Assembly: GCF_001425045.1 (NCBI RefSeq)
Contig: NZ_LMDJ01000010.1
Coordinates: forward strand, 26,371-90,370
Reading direction: 5' to 3'
DNA from: Massilia sp. Root351
GTDB lineage: Bacteria; Pseudomonadota; Gammaproteobacteria; Burkholderiales; Burkholderiaceae_D
Length of the DNA: 64,000 nucleotides
Shown: one piece after another, positions 26,147-35,626 of the stretch
Layout of the letters: every line of letters starts with the position of its first letter
How positions within the stretch are numbered: the stretch's first letter is position 1
Notes under the pieces: generated by a model
The model's input: the letters and a program-made list of their open reading frames with translations, nothing else
What the model was told of the DNA's origin: nothing
The model's database searches: none
Made by a program: the position numbers and the translations under genes

Positions 26147-27484
26147 ATGAAATTTTTGACCCAGGAAGAAGCCAAGCGCATCTGCGAGAAGACGATCGCG
26201 TTCTCGAAGGCCGATGAATGCGGCGTGAGCCTGCGCGGCGAGCGCGAAGGCAATATCCGCTACGCCAACAACGCCGTCTCCACCGCCGGCCTGGCCGAGG
26301 ACACGCAACTCAGCGTCACCGTCTCCTTCGGCAAGCGGGTGGGCAGCGCCACCATCAACGAGTTCGACGACAAGTCGCTGGAAAAAGCCGTGCGCCGCGC
26401 CGAGGACGTTGCGCGCCTGGCGCCGGAGAACCCGGAGTTCCTGCCCAACGTGACCGCGCAGCAGTACAAGGCCACGCCGACGTGGAGCAGGAACACCGCC
26501 GCCATCGATCCCGAGTACCGCGCCGAAGTGGCGTTCCGCAGCATCGAGGCCGCGCGCAAGGCCAGGCTGAAAGCGGCCGGCTTCTTCGACGACACCACCT
26601 CCTTCCAGGCGCACGCCAACTCGAACGGCGTGTTCGGCTACCAGGAGCTGACCAGCCTCGGTTTCACCGTCACCACCCGCACCGAGGACGGACGCGGCTC
26701 CGGCTGGGCCAAGCGCTACGCCAACGACGCCGGCAAGTTCGACGCGCGCGAGGCCTCGGCCATCGCCATCGAAAAGGCGGTGCGCTCGGCGGACGCCAAG
26801 GCGCTGGAGCCGGGCCGCTACACCGTGATCCTGGAGCCGGACGCCACCTCGGACATGCTCAACTTCATGTTCGGCGCCTTCGACGCGCGCAACGCGGACG
26901 AGGGCCGCAGCTTCCTGTCGAAGAAGGGCGGCGGCAACCGCGTGGGCGAGAAGCTGTACGACGAACAGGTGAACGTGTGGGCCGATCCGTGGAATCCGGA
27001 CGTGCCGGTGCTGCCTTGGGACAGCGCGTCCATGCTGGCGCGCGAACGAGCGGACATCATCAAGAACGGCGTGGTGGCCGGCATGGACTACACCCGCTAC
27101 TGGGCGCAGAAGCAGGGCAAGCGCGCCATCGGCCGCCACGGCAACATCATCATGTCCGGCGGCAGCAAAAGCACCGAGGAGCTGATCGCCAGCACCAAGA
27201 AGGGCGTGCTCGTGACCCGGACCTGGTACATCCGCATGGTCGACCCGCAATCGCAACTGCTCACCGGCCTCACGCGTGACGGCACCTTCTACATCGAGAA
27301 CGGCAAGATCAAGCATCCGATCAAGAACTTCCGCTTCAATGAAAGTCCGGTCGCCATGCTGAACAACATCGAGGAACTGGGCAAGCCCGTGGTCGTGGGC
27401 GGCACCAACGCCAACTTCCAGATGCTGCTGCCCGCGATGAAGGTGCGCGACTTTAACTTCACGTCCTTGTCCGATGCCGTCTGA
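26147..27484 (+). CDS. TldE/PmbA-family protease subunit, copy 2
   Basis: The 445-aa paralogue of 23145-24482 has identical length and collinear motifs ([37 protein letters not shown]). It has no signal peptide and no HExxxH, so it is the non-metal subunit. It is spaced 14 bases from tldD copy 2, mirroring the first pair. Both TldE copies end in the same [13 protein letters not shown] sequence, so the copies have been kept under similar constraint. It is followed by a 13-bp-stem palindrome and then the DUF4159-MoxR gene cluster. Confidence 0.88.
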   Translation: MKFLTQEEAKRICEKTIAFSKADECGVSLRGEREGNIRYANNAVSTAGLAEDTQLSVTVSFGKRVGSATINEFDDKSLEKAVRRAEDVARLAPENPEFLPNVTAQQYKATPTWSRNTAAIDPEYRAEVAFRSIEAARKARLKAAGFFDDTTSFQAHANSNGVFGYQELTSLGFTVTTRTEDGRGSGWAKRYANDAGKFDAREASAIAIEKAVRSADAKALEPGRYTVILEPDATSDMLNFMFGAFDARNADEGRSFLSKKGGGNRVGEKLYDEQVNVWADPWNPDVPVLPWDSASMLARERADIIKNGVVAGMDYTRYWAQKQGKRAIGRHGNIIMSGGSKSTEELIASTKKGVLVTRTWYIRMVDPQSQLLTGLTRDGTFYIENGKIKHPIKNFRFNESPVAMLNNIEELGKPVVVGGTNANFQMLLPAMKVRDFNFTSLSDAV

Positions 27485-27486
27485 GC

Positions 27487-27522
27487 GCGCGGCGGGTTAT
27501 GCGCAGCCCTAACCCGCCGCGC
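27487..27522. repeat. Perfect 13-bp palindrome (REP-like) between tldE2 and DUF4159 gene
   Basis: Arms GCGCGGCGGGTTA and TAACCCGCCGCGC enclose a 10-base loop, starting three bases after the tldE2 stop. No T-run follows, so it may be a REP-type element, an mRNA-stabilising hairpin or a partial terminator that lowers expression of the downstream MoxR cluster. Confidence 0.6.
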
Positions 27523-27542
27523 ACAGCAAGGGACTAACGCAC

Positions 27543-28163
27543 ATGGCCTCCTACGATTTCTACTTCACCCGCCTGACTTACGAGTCGGGCGACTGGGATG
27601 TGGACGTGCGCATGCCGAGCAACGTGCTCAACTCGCTGGTCGAATACACGACCCTGCGCGTCGATCCCGTCGAGCGCATCGTGGCGCTGTCCGATCCGAA
27701 GATGCTCGAAGCGCCTTTCTGCTACCTGGCAGGCCACAAGCTGGTGCAGTTTACGCCCGCCGAGCGCAAGCACTTCGAGCGCTATGTGAAGGGCGGCGGC
27801 TTCGTGTTCGTGGACGACTGCAATCACGATATCGACGGCTTGTTTGCCAAGTCCTTCGAGGCCGAGCTGGCCAGGATGTTCGGCCCCAAGGCCTTGCACA
27901 AGATCCCGAACAGCCACCCTGTGTATTCGAGCTTCTTCAAGTTCGACGGCCCGCCCAACACCAGCGTGGAGCTGAACGGCTGGGGCGACGACCTGGTGCA
28001 CGACTACCTGAAGGCGATCGAGTTCGGCGGCCGCGTGCGGGTCTTGTACAGCAACAAGGATTACGGCTGCGAGTGGGACTACGACTTTCGCAACAAGCGC
28101 TGGCTGGTGGTCGACAACACGCGCTTTGCAGTCAACATTATTCAGTACGCATTGGGAGCTTGA
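27543..28163 (+). CDS. DUF4159 domain protein
   Basis: The 206-aa protein matches the DUF4159 pattern: YDFYFTRLTYESGDWDVD start, 'APFCYLAGHKLVQFTPAERKHFERYVKGGGFVFVDDC' core (a class-I-glutamine-amidotransferase-like Rossmann region) and a C-terminal WDYDFRNKRW segment. Family members sit next to MoxR/DUF58 clusters or as C-terminal domains of BatA-like proteins, but have no known activity. There is no signal peptide here, so it is probably cytoplasmic. AAGGGA upstream is the ribosome binding site. Its stop is two bases before the GTG start of moxR, so the two are tightly coupled. Confidence 0.82.
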   Translation: MASYDFYFTRLTYESGDWDVDVRMPSNVLNSLVEYTTLRVDPVERIVALSDPKMLEAPFCYLAGHKLVQFTPAERKHFERYVKGGGFVFVDDCNHDIDGLFAKSFEAELARMFGPKALHKIPNSHPVYSSFFKFDGPPNTSVELNGWGDDLVHDYLKAIEFGGRVRVLYSNKDYGCEWDYDFRNKRWLVVDNTRFAVNIIQYALGA

Positions 28164-28165
28164 AC

Positions 28166-29158
<993 letters not shown>

Positions 29159-29170
29159 GCTGGACTTCCG

Positions 29171-30082
29171 ATGCTGGATACAGCCGCGCTGCTGGCGCAT
29201 ACCAACGACCTTGAGCTCATCGTCCGCCACGTGCTGGCGGGGCTGGGTCACGGCATCCACGCCGGCCGCGAACGCGGCGCCGGCGTGGAGTTCTCCGAGT
29301 ACCGCGCGTACGCGCCGGGCGACGAGTGGCGCCGCGTCGACTGGAAGCTGCTGGCGCGCGCGGACCGCTACTACGTGCGTGAAGCGGAGCGCGACAGCCA
29401 CGTCGCCACCTGGCTGTGGCTGGACGCCACCGCGTCCATGGCGGAGCCCAGCCGGCAAGTGCCGAAGGTCGACAAGCTGCGATTCGCCGGCACCGTGCTG
29501 GCCTGCATCGCCGCCGTCGCGCAGCGGCAGGGCGACGCGTTCGGGCTGGTGGTCTGCACCGATGGCAAGACCGAATTCACGCCCGCCTCGCGCGGTCCGC
29601 GCCAGTTGCAGCGCGTGCTGGCGCAGCTAGCCAAGGCCAGGCCGCAGGGCGCGATGCCGGATGCAGCCACGCTCCAATCCAGCCTGCATTTCGCGCGCGC
29701 GCCCAGCCTCGTCTTTGCCGCCAGCGACTGCCTGGAGTGGCCGTCGCCGCTGTCCGAAGCGCTGCTGCGCCTGCGCCACATGCAGCACGACGTGCGCCTG
29801 CTGGCCGTGCGCACGCAGGCCGAGGTGGACGCCAGTTTCAATCCCGGCGCCGGCTACCGCGATCCAGAGGGCGGCATCCCTGCCACCGCAGCCCGGCTGC
29901 ATCTGCTGGACGAGACGGGGCGTGCGGCCTACCGCGCCGCGCTGACGGCGCACTTCGCCGCCGTCGGCGGCACATGCCGCCAGCACGACATTCCATACTA
30001 CGAAGCGCGCATCGAACAGCCGCTGGCGGCGGTGCTGCGCGGCTGGCTGCAGCTGGCGTCCCCGCGCGCGAGGGCACGATGA
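29171..30082 (+). CDS. DUF58 domain protein (vWA-like)
   Basis: The 303-aa protein has the DUF58 signature around residues 40-80 (GVEFSEYRAYAPGDEWRRVDWKLLARADRYYVRE), followed by a degenerate vWA-type Rossmann domain beginning WLWLDATASM. No transmembrane helix is present, unlike many DUF58 proteins, so it is probably a cytosolic or membrane-peripheral partner of the MoxR ATPase. It starts 12 bases after moxR and overlaps the BatA-like gene by four bases (ATGA). DUF58/MoxR pairs are widespread; no defined substrate is known. Confidence 0.9.
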   Translation: MLDTAALLAHTNDLELIVRHVLAGLGHGIHAGRERGAGVEFSEYRAYAPGDEWRRVDWKLLARADRYYVREAERDSHVATWLWLDATASMAEPSRQVPKVDKLRFAGTVLACIAAVAQRQGDAFGLVVCTDGKTEFTPASRGPRQLQRVLAQLAKARPQGAMPDAATLQSSLHFARAPSLVFAASDCLEWPSPLSEALLRLRHMQHDVRLLAVRTQAEVDASFNPGAGYRDPEGGIPATAARLHLLDETGRAAYRAALTAHFAAVGGTCRQHDIPYYEARIEQPLAAVLRGWLQLASPRARAR

Positions 30083-31149
30083 TCGCCGGCGCCCAGACCC
30101 TGTGGTGGCTCGCCTTGCCGGTGCTGTTGCTGCCCATCTGGTGGCATAGGCAAAAGCGCCAGCGCGTCAAATCCGAGCCGCTGGCCACGGCCCGTTTCCT
30201 GCCCGCCGCGCCGCCGCAGACCGCACGCATCTGGCGTTGGGAAGACCTGGTGCTGCTGGCTTTGCGCTGCCTGCTGCTGGCCGCCCTGATCGCCTGGCTC
30301 GCCGCCACCGCCATGCCGTGGCGCGGCGACACGGTCTTCGTCGCACCCGCGCTGGCCACCGGCACCGGCAGGCCCGCGCACGCCGCGTGGATCGAACAGC
30401 AGGTCGCCGCAGCCGGACTGGGCGCCGCGCCGCGCATGCCCTTGCCGGAGAACGCCCTGCAGTGGCTGCAAGCCCACGAACACGAATGGCGTCCCGCTGC
30501 GCGCATACTCGTCCTGGCCGATTCCATCCCCATGCCTGCCCAGCTTCCATCGCTGGCCCACGCCGCCGACATCCGCCTCCTTCCGGCCGCCAGCGCTACT
30601 GCCGCCACTGCGCGCGCCGAGTATCGCATTGCCGTGTCCGCGCCGCCGGAGCGCATGGCCGCCTGGCGCGCCGCGTTCGCCGCGTTTTCTGCGGCTGGCG
30701 CGGGCCGCTACCTCATCGAAGACAAGCCCGTCGCCGCAACCAAGCTGATCGTCTGGGACTCTCCGGCCGCACCGCCGGCCGGCTGGCACGCTCCGCTCTG
30801 GTGGCTGCCGGCATCCGCTCCGTTCGCCGCGTTCGGCGTCAAGGAGCCGGCAGGCACGCCATTGACCATCAATGGCCTGTCCCTCCAGATCGCCGACAGC
30901 CCGCGCGGCCGCCTGTGGCGTTCCAGCGCCATGCCGCCGCAAACCGCCGACACCGCCCGCGCACTGTACGAAACCTGGCAGTCCCTGGCGCGCCCGGCGC
31001 AGCCATATCCCATGCCCGCCATGCAACTCGCGCCGCGCCGCAGTTCCCCGCTGGCCATGCCCGGCACGCCGCCCGCCGCATGGCTCGCGTACGTGCTGCT
31101 TGCCCTGTTTGCCCTCGAACGCCTGATGACCCATGTCCGCCGACGCTGA
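30079..31149 (+). CDS. BatA-domain membrane protein
   Basis: In this 356-aa protein the N-terminal segment (residues 1-90) is the BatA domain: one helix (TLWWLALPVLLLPIWWHRQ), a basic loop with SEPLATARFLP, and a second helix (LVLLALRCLLLAALIAWLA). A periplasmic region of ~230 residues follows and then a C-terminal helix (WLAYVLLALFALERLM). The start ATG overlaps the DUF58 stop, and the 3' end overlaps the next gene by 17 bases, so it is embedded in the operon. Bat proteins are tied to aerotolerance and envelope integrity in other bacteria; function here is inferred from context. Confidence 0.82.
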   Translation: MIAGAQTLWWLALPVLLLPIWWHRQKRQRVKSEPLATARFLPAAPPQTARIWRWEDLVLLALRCLLLAALIAWLAATAMPWRGDTVFVAPALATGTGRPAHAAWIEQQVAAAGLGAAPRMPLPENALQWLQAHEHEWRPAARILVLADSIPMPAQLPSLAHAADIRLLPAASATAATARAEYRIAVSAPPERMAAWRAAFAAFSAAGAGRYLIEDKPVAATKLIVWDSPAAPPAGWHAPLWWLPASAPFAAFGVKEPAGTPLTINGLSLQIADSPRGRLWRSSAMPPQTADTARALYETWQSLARPAQPYPMPAMQLAPRRSSPLAMPGTPPAAWLAYVLLALFALERLMTHVRRR

Positions 31150-33241
31150 CTTTCGCTCCGCCGTCCAGCGCCGCTTGTGGCGCGCCATCCTGCTGCGCCG
31201 CGCACCGCTGTGGGCCGGCGCGCTGCTGCCCCTGTCGCTCCTGTTGGCACGGACCGCATTGAGCGCACCTGGTGCACCGCAATCGGGCCCCGCTGCCCTG
31301 GCGCCCCTGGTCTTGCTGTGCGCCTGGCTGATCTGGCTCGTTGCCGACCTGCTTGCCCTGCGCCGCCGCGTTGCCGCCGAATGGCCGCGCTGGCTGGACG
31401 CCGCCGTGCCCGCGCTGGAAGACAGCAGCGCGCTGCTCGCCACCGAACCGGCCACGCCCGTCGCCCGCCTGCAGCGCCAGCGCCTGCAGGCACGCCTGCT
31501 CGACGTATTGCGCGATGACGACTACCGCGCCATTGCCCGCGTCCGCGTCCGTCATGCGCTGCTGCCCATTGCCGCGAGCGTGCTGTGCGCCGCATCGGCC
31601 TACGCCTGGCAGGCCACCCAGGCCGGCCCCGCCCACGCCAACGGCAAGGCTGCCGCCGGCAAAGCCGGGCCGCGCGCCCCCGGCGACATCGTGCTGCGCG
31701 TCACGCCACCGGGCTACACCAAAGCCGCTCCCTTCGAGTCCGGCGCCGGCGATATCCAGGTTCCCCAGCACAGCCAGGTGCGCTGGTGCTACAAGCGCGG
31801 CGGCGAAATGCCCGCCACCATCGAACTGAGCGACGGCCAGACGCTCAGCCTGACGCAGGACTGTGCCGGCTGGACCGCCACCGAGTCCCTGTTCTGGCGT
31901 GTGCGCGGCGGCAGCCGCCACAACATCCGCGTCACCATCGACCAGGCCCCGCAAGCCAGCATCGTCGCGCCGTCGGAAGCCATCCAGGTATTGCCCGCCG
32001 ACGCCAGGTCGGTCCAGCTCTCGGTGGCCGCGCGCGACGACTACGGCATCGTGCGTGCCAGCCTGCACCTGACGCTGGCGCGCGGCAGCGGCGAGAACAT
32101 CCGCTTCAGCGACCGCGAGATGCCGCTGCCGCAATCGGCCGACCCGCGCACGCGCAACTGGCAGAAGAACTGGTCCCTCGCCGAGCTGGGCATGGAACCC
32201 GGCGACGAGCTGTATTTCTTCCTTCGCGCGACCGACAACGCGCCCCAGCCGCACACCGTGCAAACCCCGACTTACACGCTGCGCCTGCCCGGACCGCAGT
32301 CGGAAAGCCTGGACTCCTCCGCGCTGCCGACCATGGTCAAGCCCGAAAGCCTGCGCAGCCAGCGCCAGATCATCATCGACACCGAGCAACTGCTGGCCGA
32401 CGCGCCCAAGCTGCACCGCGCCACGCTGCGCGAGCGCAGCGAAGCCATCGCCGGGGACCAGTCGCGCCTGCGGCTGCGCTACGGCCAGTTCCTGGGGGAA
32501 GAATCCACGCTGTTCGGCGACGATGAACATGGGCACGGCGACAAGCACGGCGACGGGCATGGCGATGAGGACAAGCACGAAGGCGCTTCCGCGCAGCGCC
32601 CCGGCGCCTTCAAGGACGGCGGCATGGCGAGCATCGTCGCCGAGTTCGGGCACAAGCACGACGAAACCGACAACGCCACCATTTTCGACCCCAAGACCAA
32701 GGAAGTGCTGCGCCGCGCACTGAAAGCCATGTGGGACGCGGAAAAGCAGCTGCGCGCCGTCGCGCCCCAAGCCGCGCTGGCGCCGGAATACAGGGCGCTG
32801 GACGCCATCAAGGAACTGCAGCAGGCCGAACGGGTCTACCTGCACCGCACCGCCTTCGTGCCGCCGGCGATCAAGGAAGAAAAACGCCTGACCGGCGACG
32901 TGGTCGGGGCGCAAAGCACGAGGCGCGCGCAAGGCGCGGCCGGCGACAAGGTGCCGCAGGAAGTGCGCGGGCTGGTCCAGGCGCTGGCCTCCGGCGGCGC
33001 GCTGCCGGCCCTGTGGAGCAAGCGTGCCCGCGAGATCATCGCCGCGCACATCGGCGGCGATGAGCAGAAACTGGCGGCGCAGCGTGCCGTGCAGGACGTG
33101 GCGGACGGCTGCACGGACTGCCGTGCCGTGCTGCGCGCCTACCTGCGCGCCACACTCACCGAACCGGCCGTCGTGCTGCAGGCGCAGCCGCAATCCGACA
33201 GCAAATTCCGCCAGGCCTGGCGCGGCAAGGAGCAGCCATGA
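31133..33241 (+). CDS. DUF4175-like membrane protein with His/Asp-rich insert
   Basis: The 702-aa protein has two N-terminal helices (about 25-45 and 50-72) and one near 145-165, then a long periplasmic part with Ig-like strands (VTPPGYTKAAPFESG; SVQLSVAARDDYGI), recalling the DUF4175 family found beside MoxR/Bat genes. An unusual insert at residues 463-483 is almost only Asp, Glu, Gly, Lys and His, with six His, and more His follow in FGHKHDETD near 507; a divalent-metal-binding role is possible. The C-terminal 200 residues are helical and contain a CTDC pair. It overlaps neighbours on both sides. DUF4175 assignment is by pattern recall, moderate. Confidence 0.7.
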   Translation: MSADADFRSAVQRRLWRAILLRRAPLWAGALLPLSLLLARTALSAPGAPQSGPAALAPLVLLCAWLIWLVADLLALRRRVAAEWPRWLDAAVPALEDSSALLATEPATPVARLQRQRLQARLLDVLRDDDYRAIARVRVRHALLPIAASVLCAASAYAWQATQAGPAHANGKAAAGKAGPRAPGDIVLRVTPPGYTKAAPFESGAGDIQVPQHSQVRWCYKRGGEMPATIELSDGQTLSLTQDCAGWTATESLFWRVRGGSRHNIRVTIDQAPQASIVAPSEAIQVLPADARSVQLSVAARDDYGIVRASLHLTLARGSGENIRFSDREMPLPQSADPRTRNWQKNWSLAELGMEPGDELYFFLRATDNAPQPHTVQTPTYTLRLPGPQSESLDSSALPTMVKPESLRSQRQIIIDTEQLLADAPKLHRATLRERSEAIAGDQSRLRLRYGQFLGEESTLFGDDEHGHGDKHGDGHGDEDKHEGASAQRPGAFKDGGMASIVAEFGHKHDETDNATIFDPKTKEVLRRALKAMWDAEKQLRAVAPQAALAPEYRALDAIKELQQAERVYLHRTAFVPPAIKEEKRLTGDVVGAQSTRRAQGAAGDKVPQEVRGLVQALASGGALPALWSKRAREIIAAHIGGDEQKLAAQRAVQDVADGCTDCRAVLRAYLRATLTEPAVVLQAQPQSDSKFRQAWRGKEQP

Positions 33242-34884
33242 CGGCAGGGCTGGAATTGTTCGGTGCAGTGTTCAGCGCGGGTGCGGCCGGCGCTGGTGTG
33301 CTGCTGGCAGGGCTGCTGAGCGCCGCGCTGTACGTGCGCCAGCGCCAGTCCCTGAACGCTGCGCTGGCGGTGCTGGCCGCCTTGTCGCTGGCCGCTATGC
33401 TGGCCTCGCCCACGCAGCCGGCGGCCGGCGCCGGCGAAATCGCCATCGCGACAGACCAGCAGCCAGGCGATGCCTTGTCGCGCGCGCTGCTCGCCGTGCC
33501 GCAGGCCGGATCGATCGCGCTGACAGGGGATGGCCTGCGGACCGCGCAGTGGGACGACTTGCCCGCCCGTCCACTGCGCTGGACTCGGCCGCAGGGCGAC
33601 TTGCTGCGCCTCGAGTTTCCCCGGACGCTGGCGCTTGGCCGCAGCTTCGCCTTGTCGGCGCAACACAGCGCCGCCCAGCCTGGCTGGCGCTTGCAACTGC
33701 TTGCCGAGAACGGCCAGGTCCTTGCCGAATCCGGCCAGCCAGGCGCACCGCTCTCGCTCTCCTGGCAACCGCCGCTGGCCGAGACGCTGCTGCTGCAAGC
33801 CCGCCTGCTGGACGCCGCCGGCCAGACCGTCGCGCAGGGGCCGGTACCGCTGGAGGTGACCCCACCGGTGCCGCTGCAAATCATCGGCCGCTTCGGCGCA
33901 CCCTCGTTTGACACGCGCGCCCTGAACCAGCTTCTGACCGATAGCAACGCCGTCCTTGACTGGCAAACCACGCTGGGCAAAGGCTTGAGCCGGACCGAGT
34001 CTGCCCGCGCGCCACTGGCCGAACCGGGCGCGCGCATTGTCGACGGCGCCTGGTTCGAGTCCCTGCCTGCTCCGGCGCGCGCGGCGCTGCTGGCGCAAAC
34101 CGGCCAGGGGGTGCCGCTGATTGTCCTGGGCGGCAGCGCGAGCGACGCCGCCGTCTGGCAGCGCGAGCTGGCCCTGCGGCTGGCGCCGCAGCCCGCCACC
34201 ACCGAAAAGGAAGACACCCGCCAGTTCAAGCTGAACGGCGAGCTGCTCGCCATGCCACCTGCCCCGCTCAACCCTGGGGAGCAGCCGGGAAGCGCATGGT
34301 CGGCCGCAGCCACCGACGGCAGCGGCCGCCCATGGCTCTGGCAGCGCGCCTGGAAACAGGGACGCGTCAGCTGGGTGGGCGTGTCGGACTGGCACCGCTA
34401 CGGCATCTCCTCGCCCTTGGCACTCGGCCAGTGGTGGCAAGTGCTGCTCGACAAAGGGGCCGCCGGCGCCGTGCAAAAGATCCGCTGGCAGCTGCCGGAC
34501 CCCATGCCGGTGGCGGGCCTGCGCACCGAGGTCTGCGCACAGGGCGCCGAGGCCGGCGCGGCGCTGCATATCGATGGCCAGGCGGCCACGGCCTGGCAGG
34601 CACGCAGCAGCCAGGCTGAAAGCGTATGCGCCGCCTTCTGGCCGCAGCAGCCCGGCTGGCTGACGCTGCGCAGCGGCGAATCGCAGCACCGCATCTACAT
34701 CCATGGCGCAGGCGACTGGCCGCTATGGCAGCGTGCCTTGCGCCAGGACGCCACCGCGCGCTACGCCGCGCGCTCCCCGGAACCGGCCGGCGCAGGCAGC
34801 GTGCGTGCGCCGCTGCCGTCCTGGCCGTTCGCGCTCGTTTGCGCCGCCAGCATGCTGCTGCTCTGGCGCCGCGAACGCCGCTGA
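33238..34884 (+). CDS. Membrane protein with amidotransferase-like periplasmic region (MoxR cluster)
   Basis: This 548-aa protein has two N-terminal helices (about 8-30 and 38-60), a large periplasmic segment, and a C-terminal helix (WPFALVCAASMLLLW) followed by RRERR. The region from ~215 to 310 (IIGRFGAPSFDTRALNQLL ... GVPLIVLGGSASD) resembles the glutamine-amidotransferase-like module at the C-terminus of large BatA/vWA membrane proteins. I see no catalytic Cys in the expected turn, so it is probably a binding fold. It starts in ATGA overlap with the DUF4175-like gene and ends the cluster. Recognised by context more than by homology. Confidence 0.65.
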   Translation: MTAGLELFGAVFSAGAAGAGVLLAGLLSAALYVRQRQSLNAALAVLAALSLAAMLASPTQPAAGAGEIAIATDQQPGDALSRALLAVPQAGSIALTGDGLRTAQWDDLPARPLRWTRPQGDLLRLEFPRTLALGRSFALSAQHSAAQPGWRLQLLAENGQVLAESGQPGAPLSLSWQPPLAETLLLQARLLDAAGQTVAQGPVPLEVTPPVPLQIIGRFGAPSFDTRALNQLLTDSNAVLDWQTTLGKGLSRTESARAPLAEPGARIVDGAWFESLPAPARAALLAQTGQGVPLIVLGGSASDAAVWQRELALRLAPQPATTEKEDTRQFKLNGELLAMPPAPLNPGEQPGSAWSAAATDGSGRPWLWQRAWKQGRVSWVGVSDWHRYGISSPLALGQWWQVLLDKGAAGAVQKIRWQLPDPMPVAGLRTEVCAQGAEAGAALHIDGQAATAWQARSSQAESVCAAFWPQQPGWLTLRSGESQHRIYIHGAGDWPLWQRALRQDATARYAARSPEPAGAGSVRAPLPSWPFALVCAASMLLLWRRERR

Positions 34885-34904
34885 GACCGGCCTGGCGCGG
34901 AATG

Positions 34905-35558
34905 TCATTCCGCGCCGTGCTGCCACTGCTGGACATAGGCCGGCGCCGCGCCCGCACCTTCGGCGGGGATGGGCGCGGCGCGCACGCGCTGCAGGGGCAG
35001 CACGCCGGTCCAGGTGTCGATCGACATGTCCTCGGCATCGTCTTGCGGGCCGCCCGAGCGCACCTTGCACGCCGCTTCTTCCAGCGAAATGCGCATCACC
35101 GTGGTGGCGGCGTATTCCTTGTCGCTGCCGCCGCGCACCTGCGCCTGGCGTCCGGGCAGCAGCTGTTCCATGAACGCTTCCATGGTGCGTCGCTTGGCGT
35201 CGCCTTCCACCGCTTCAAACTGTCCGTACACCATCGCCGAACGGTAGTTCATCGAGTGGTTAAAGGCCGAACGCGCCATCACCAGGCCATCCACGTGCGT
35301 GATGGTGACGCAGGCTTCGCTTTCAGCCAGGCGCTTGAGCATGCGGCTGCCGTTCGAGCCGTGGATGTACAGGTGGCCGCCTTCGCGCCAGCATGCGGTC
35401 GGGATGCAGTGCGGCGCGCTGCCGTCGTTGCTGCCGTCGCTGAAGGCGATATGGCAGACGTAGGCGTCGTCGATGATGGCGTACAGCGTGGCGGTGTCGT
35501 AGGCGGCGTTGTCTGCAACGCGGCGTACGCGGGTGCGTGGGGTAGGGTGTGTTTTCAT
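34905..35558 (-). CDS. Pyridoxamine 5'-phosphate oxidase-like (FMN-binding split barrel) protein
   Basis: The protein of about 217 aa has the FMN-binding split-barrel pattern of the 'pyridoxamine 5'-phosphate oxidase family' (HCIPTACWREGGHLYIHGSNGSRMLKRL; VTITHVDGLVMARSAFNHSMNYRSAMVYG). These proteins bind FMN, F420 or haem and often are not true PdxH enzymes. The ATG at 35556-35558 is preferred over an upstream in-frame start because it leaves room for a divergent promoter. It is divergent from a MocR-type regulator, an arrangement in which the regulator usually controls this neighbour and senses a PLP-type ligand. Confidence 0.85.
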   Translation of the reverse strand: MKTHPTPRTRVRRVADNAAYDTATLYAIIDDAYVCHIAFSDGSNDGSAPHCIPTACWREGGHLYIHGSNGSRMLKRLAESEACVTITHVDGLVMARSAFNHSMNYRSAMVYGQFEAVEGDAKRRTMEAFMEQLLPGRQAQVRGGSDKEYAATTVMRISLEEAACKVRSGGPQDDAEDMSIDTWTGVLPLQRVRAAPIPAEGAGAAPAYVQQWQHGAE

Positions 35559-35626
35559 GTGCTGCAATATAATCAACATCTGGCCCTGAAAAAAGGTCCA
35601 GCATGATGGAATATTTTGGAGCCACG

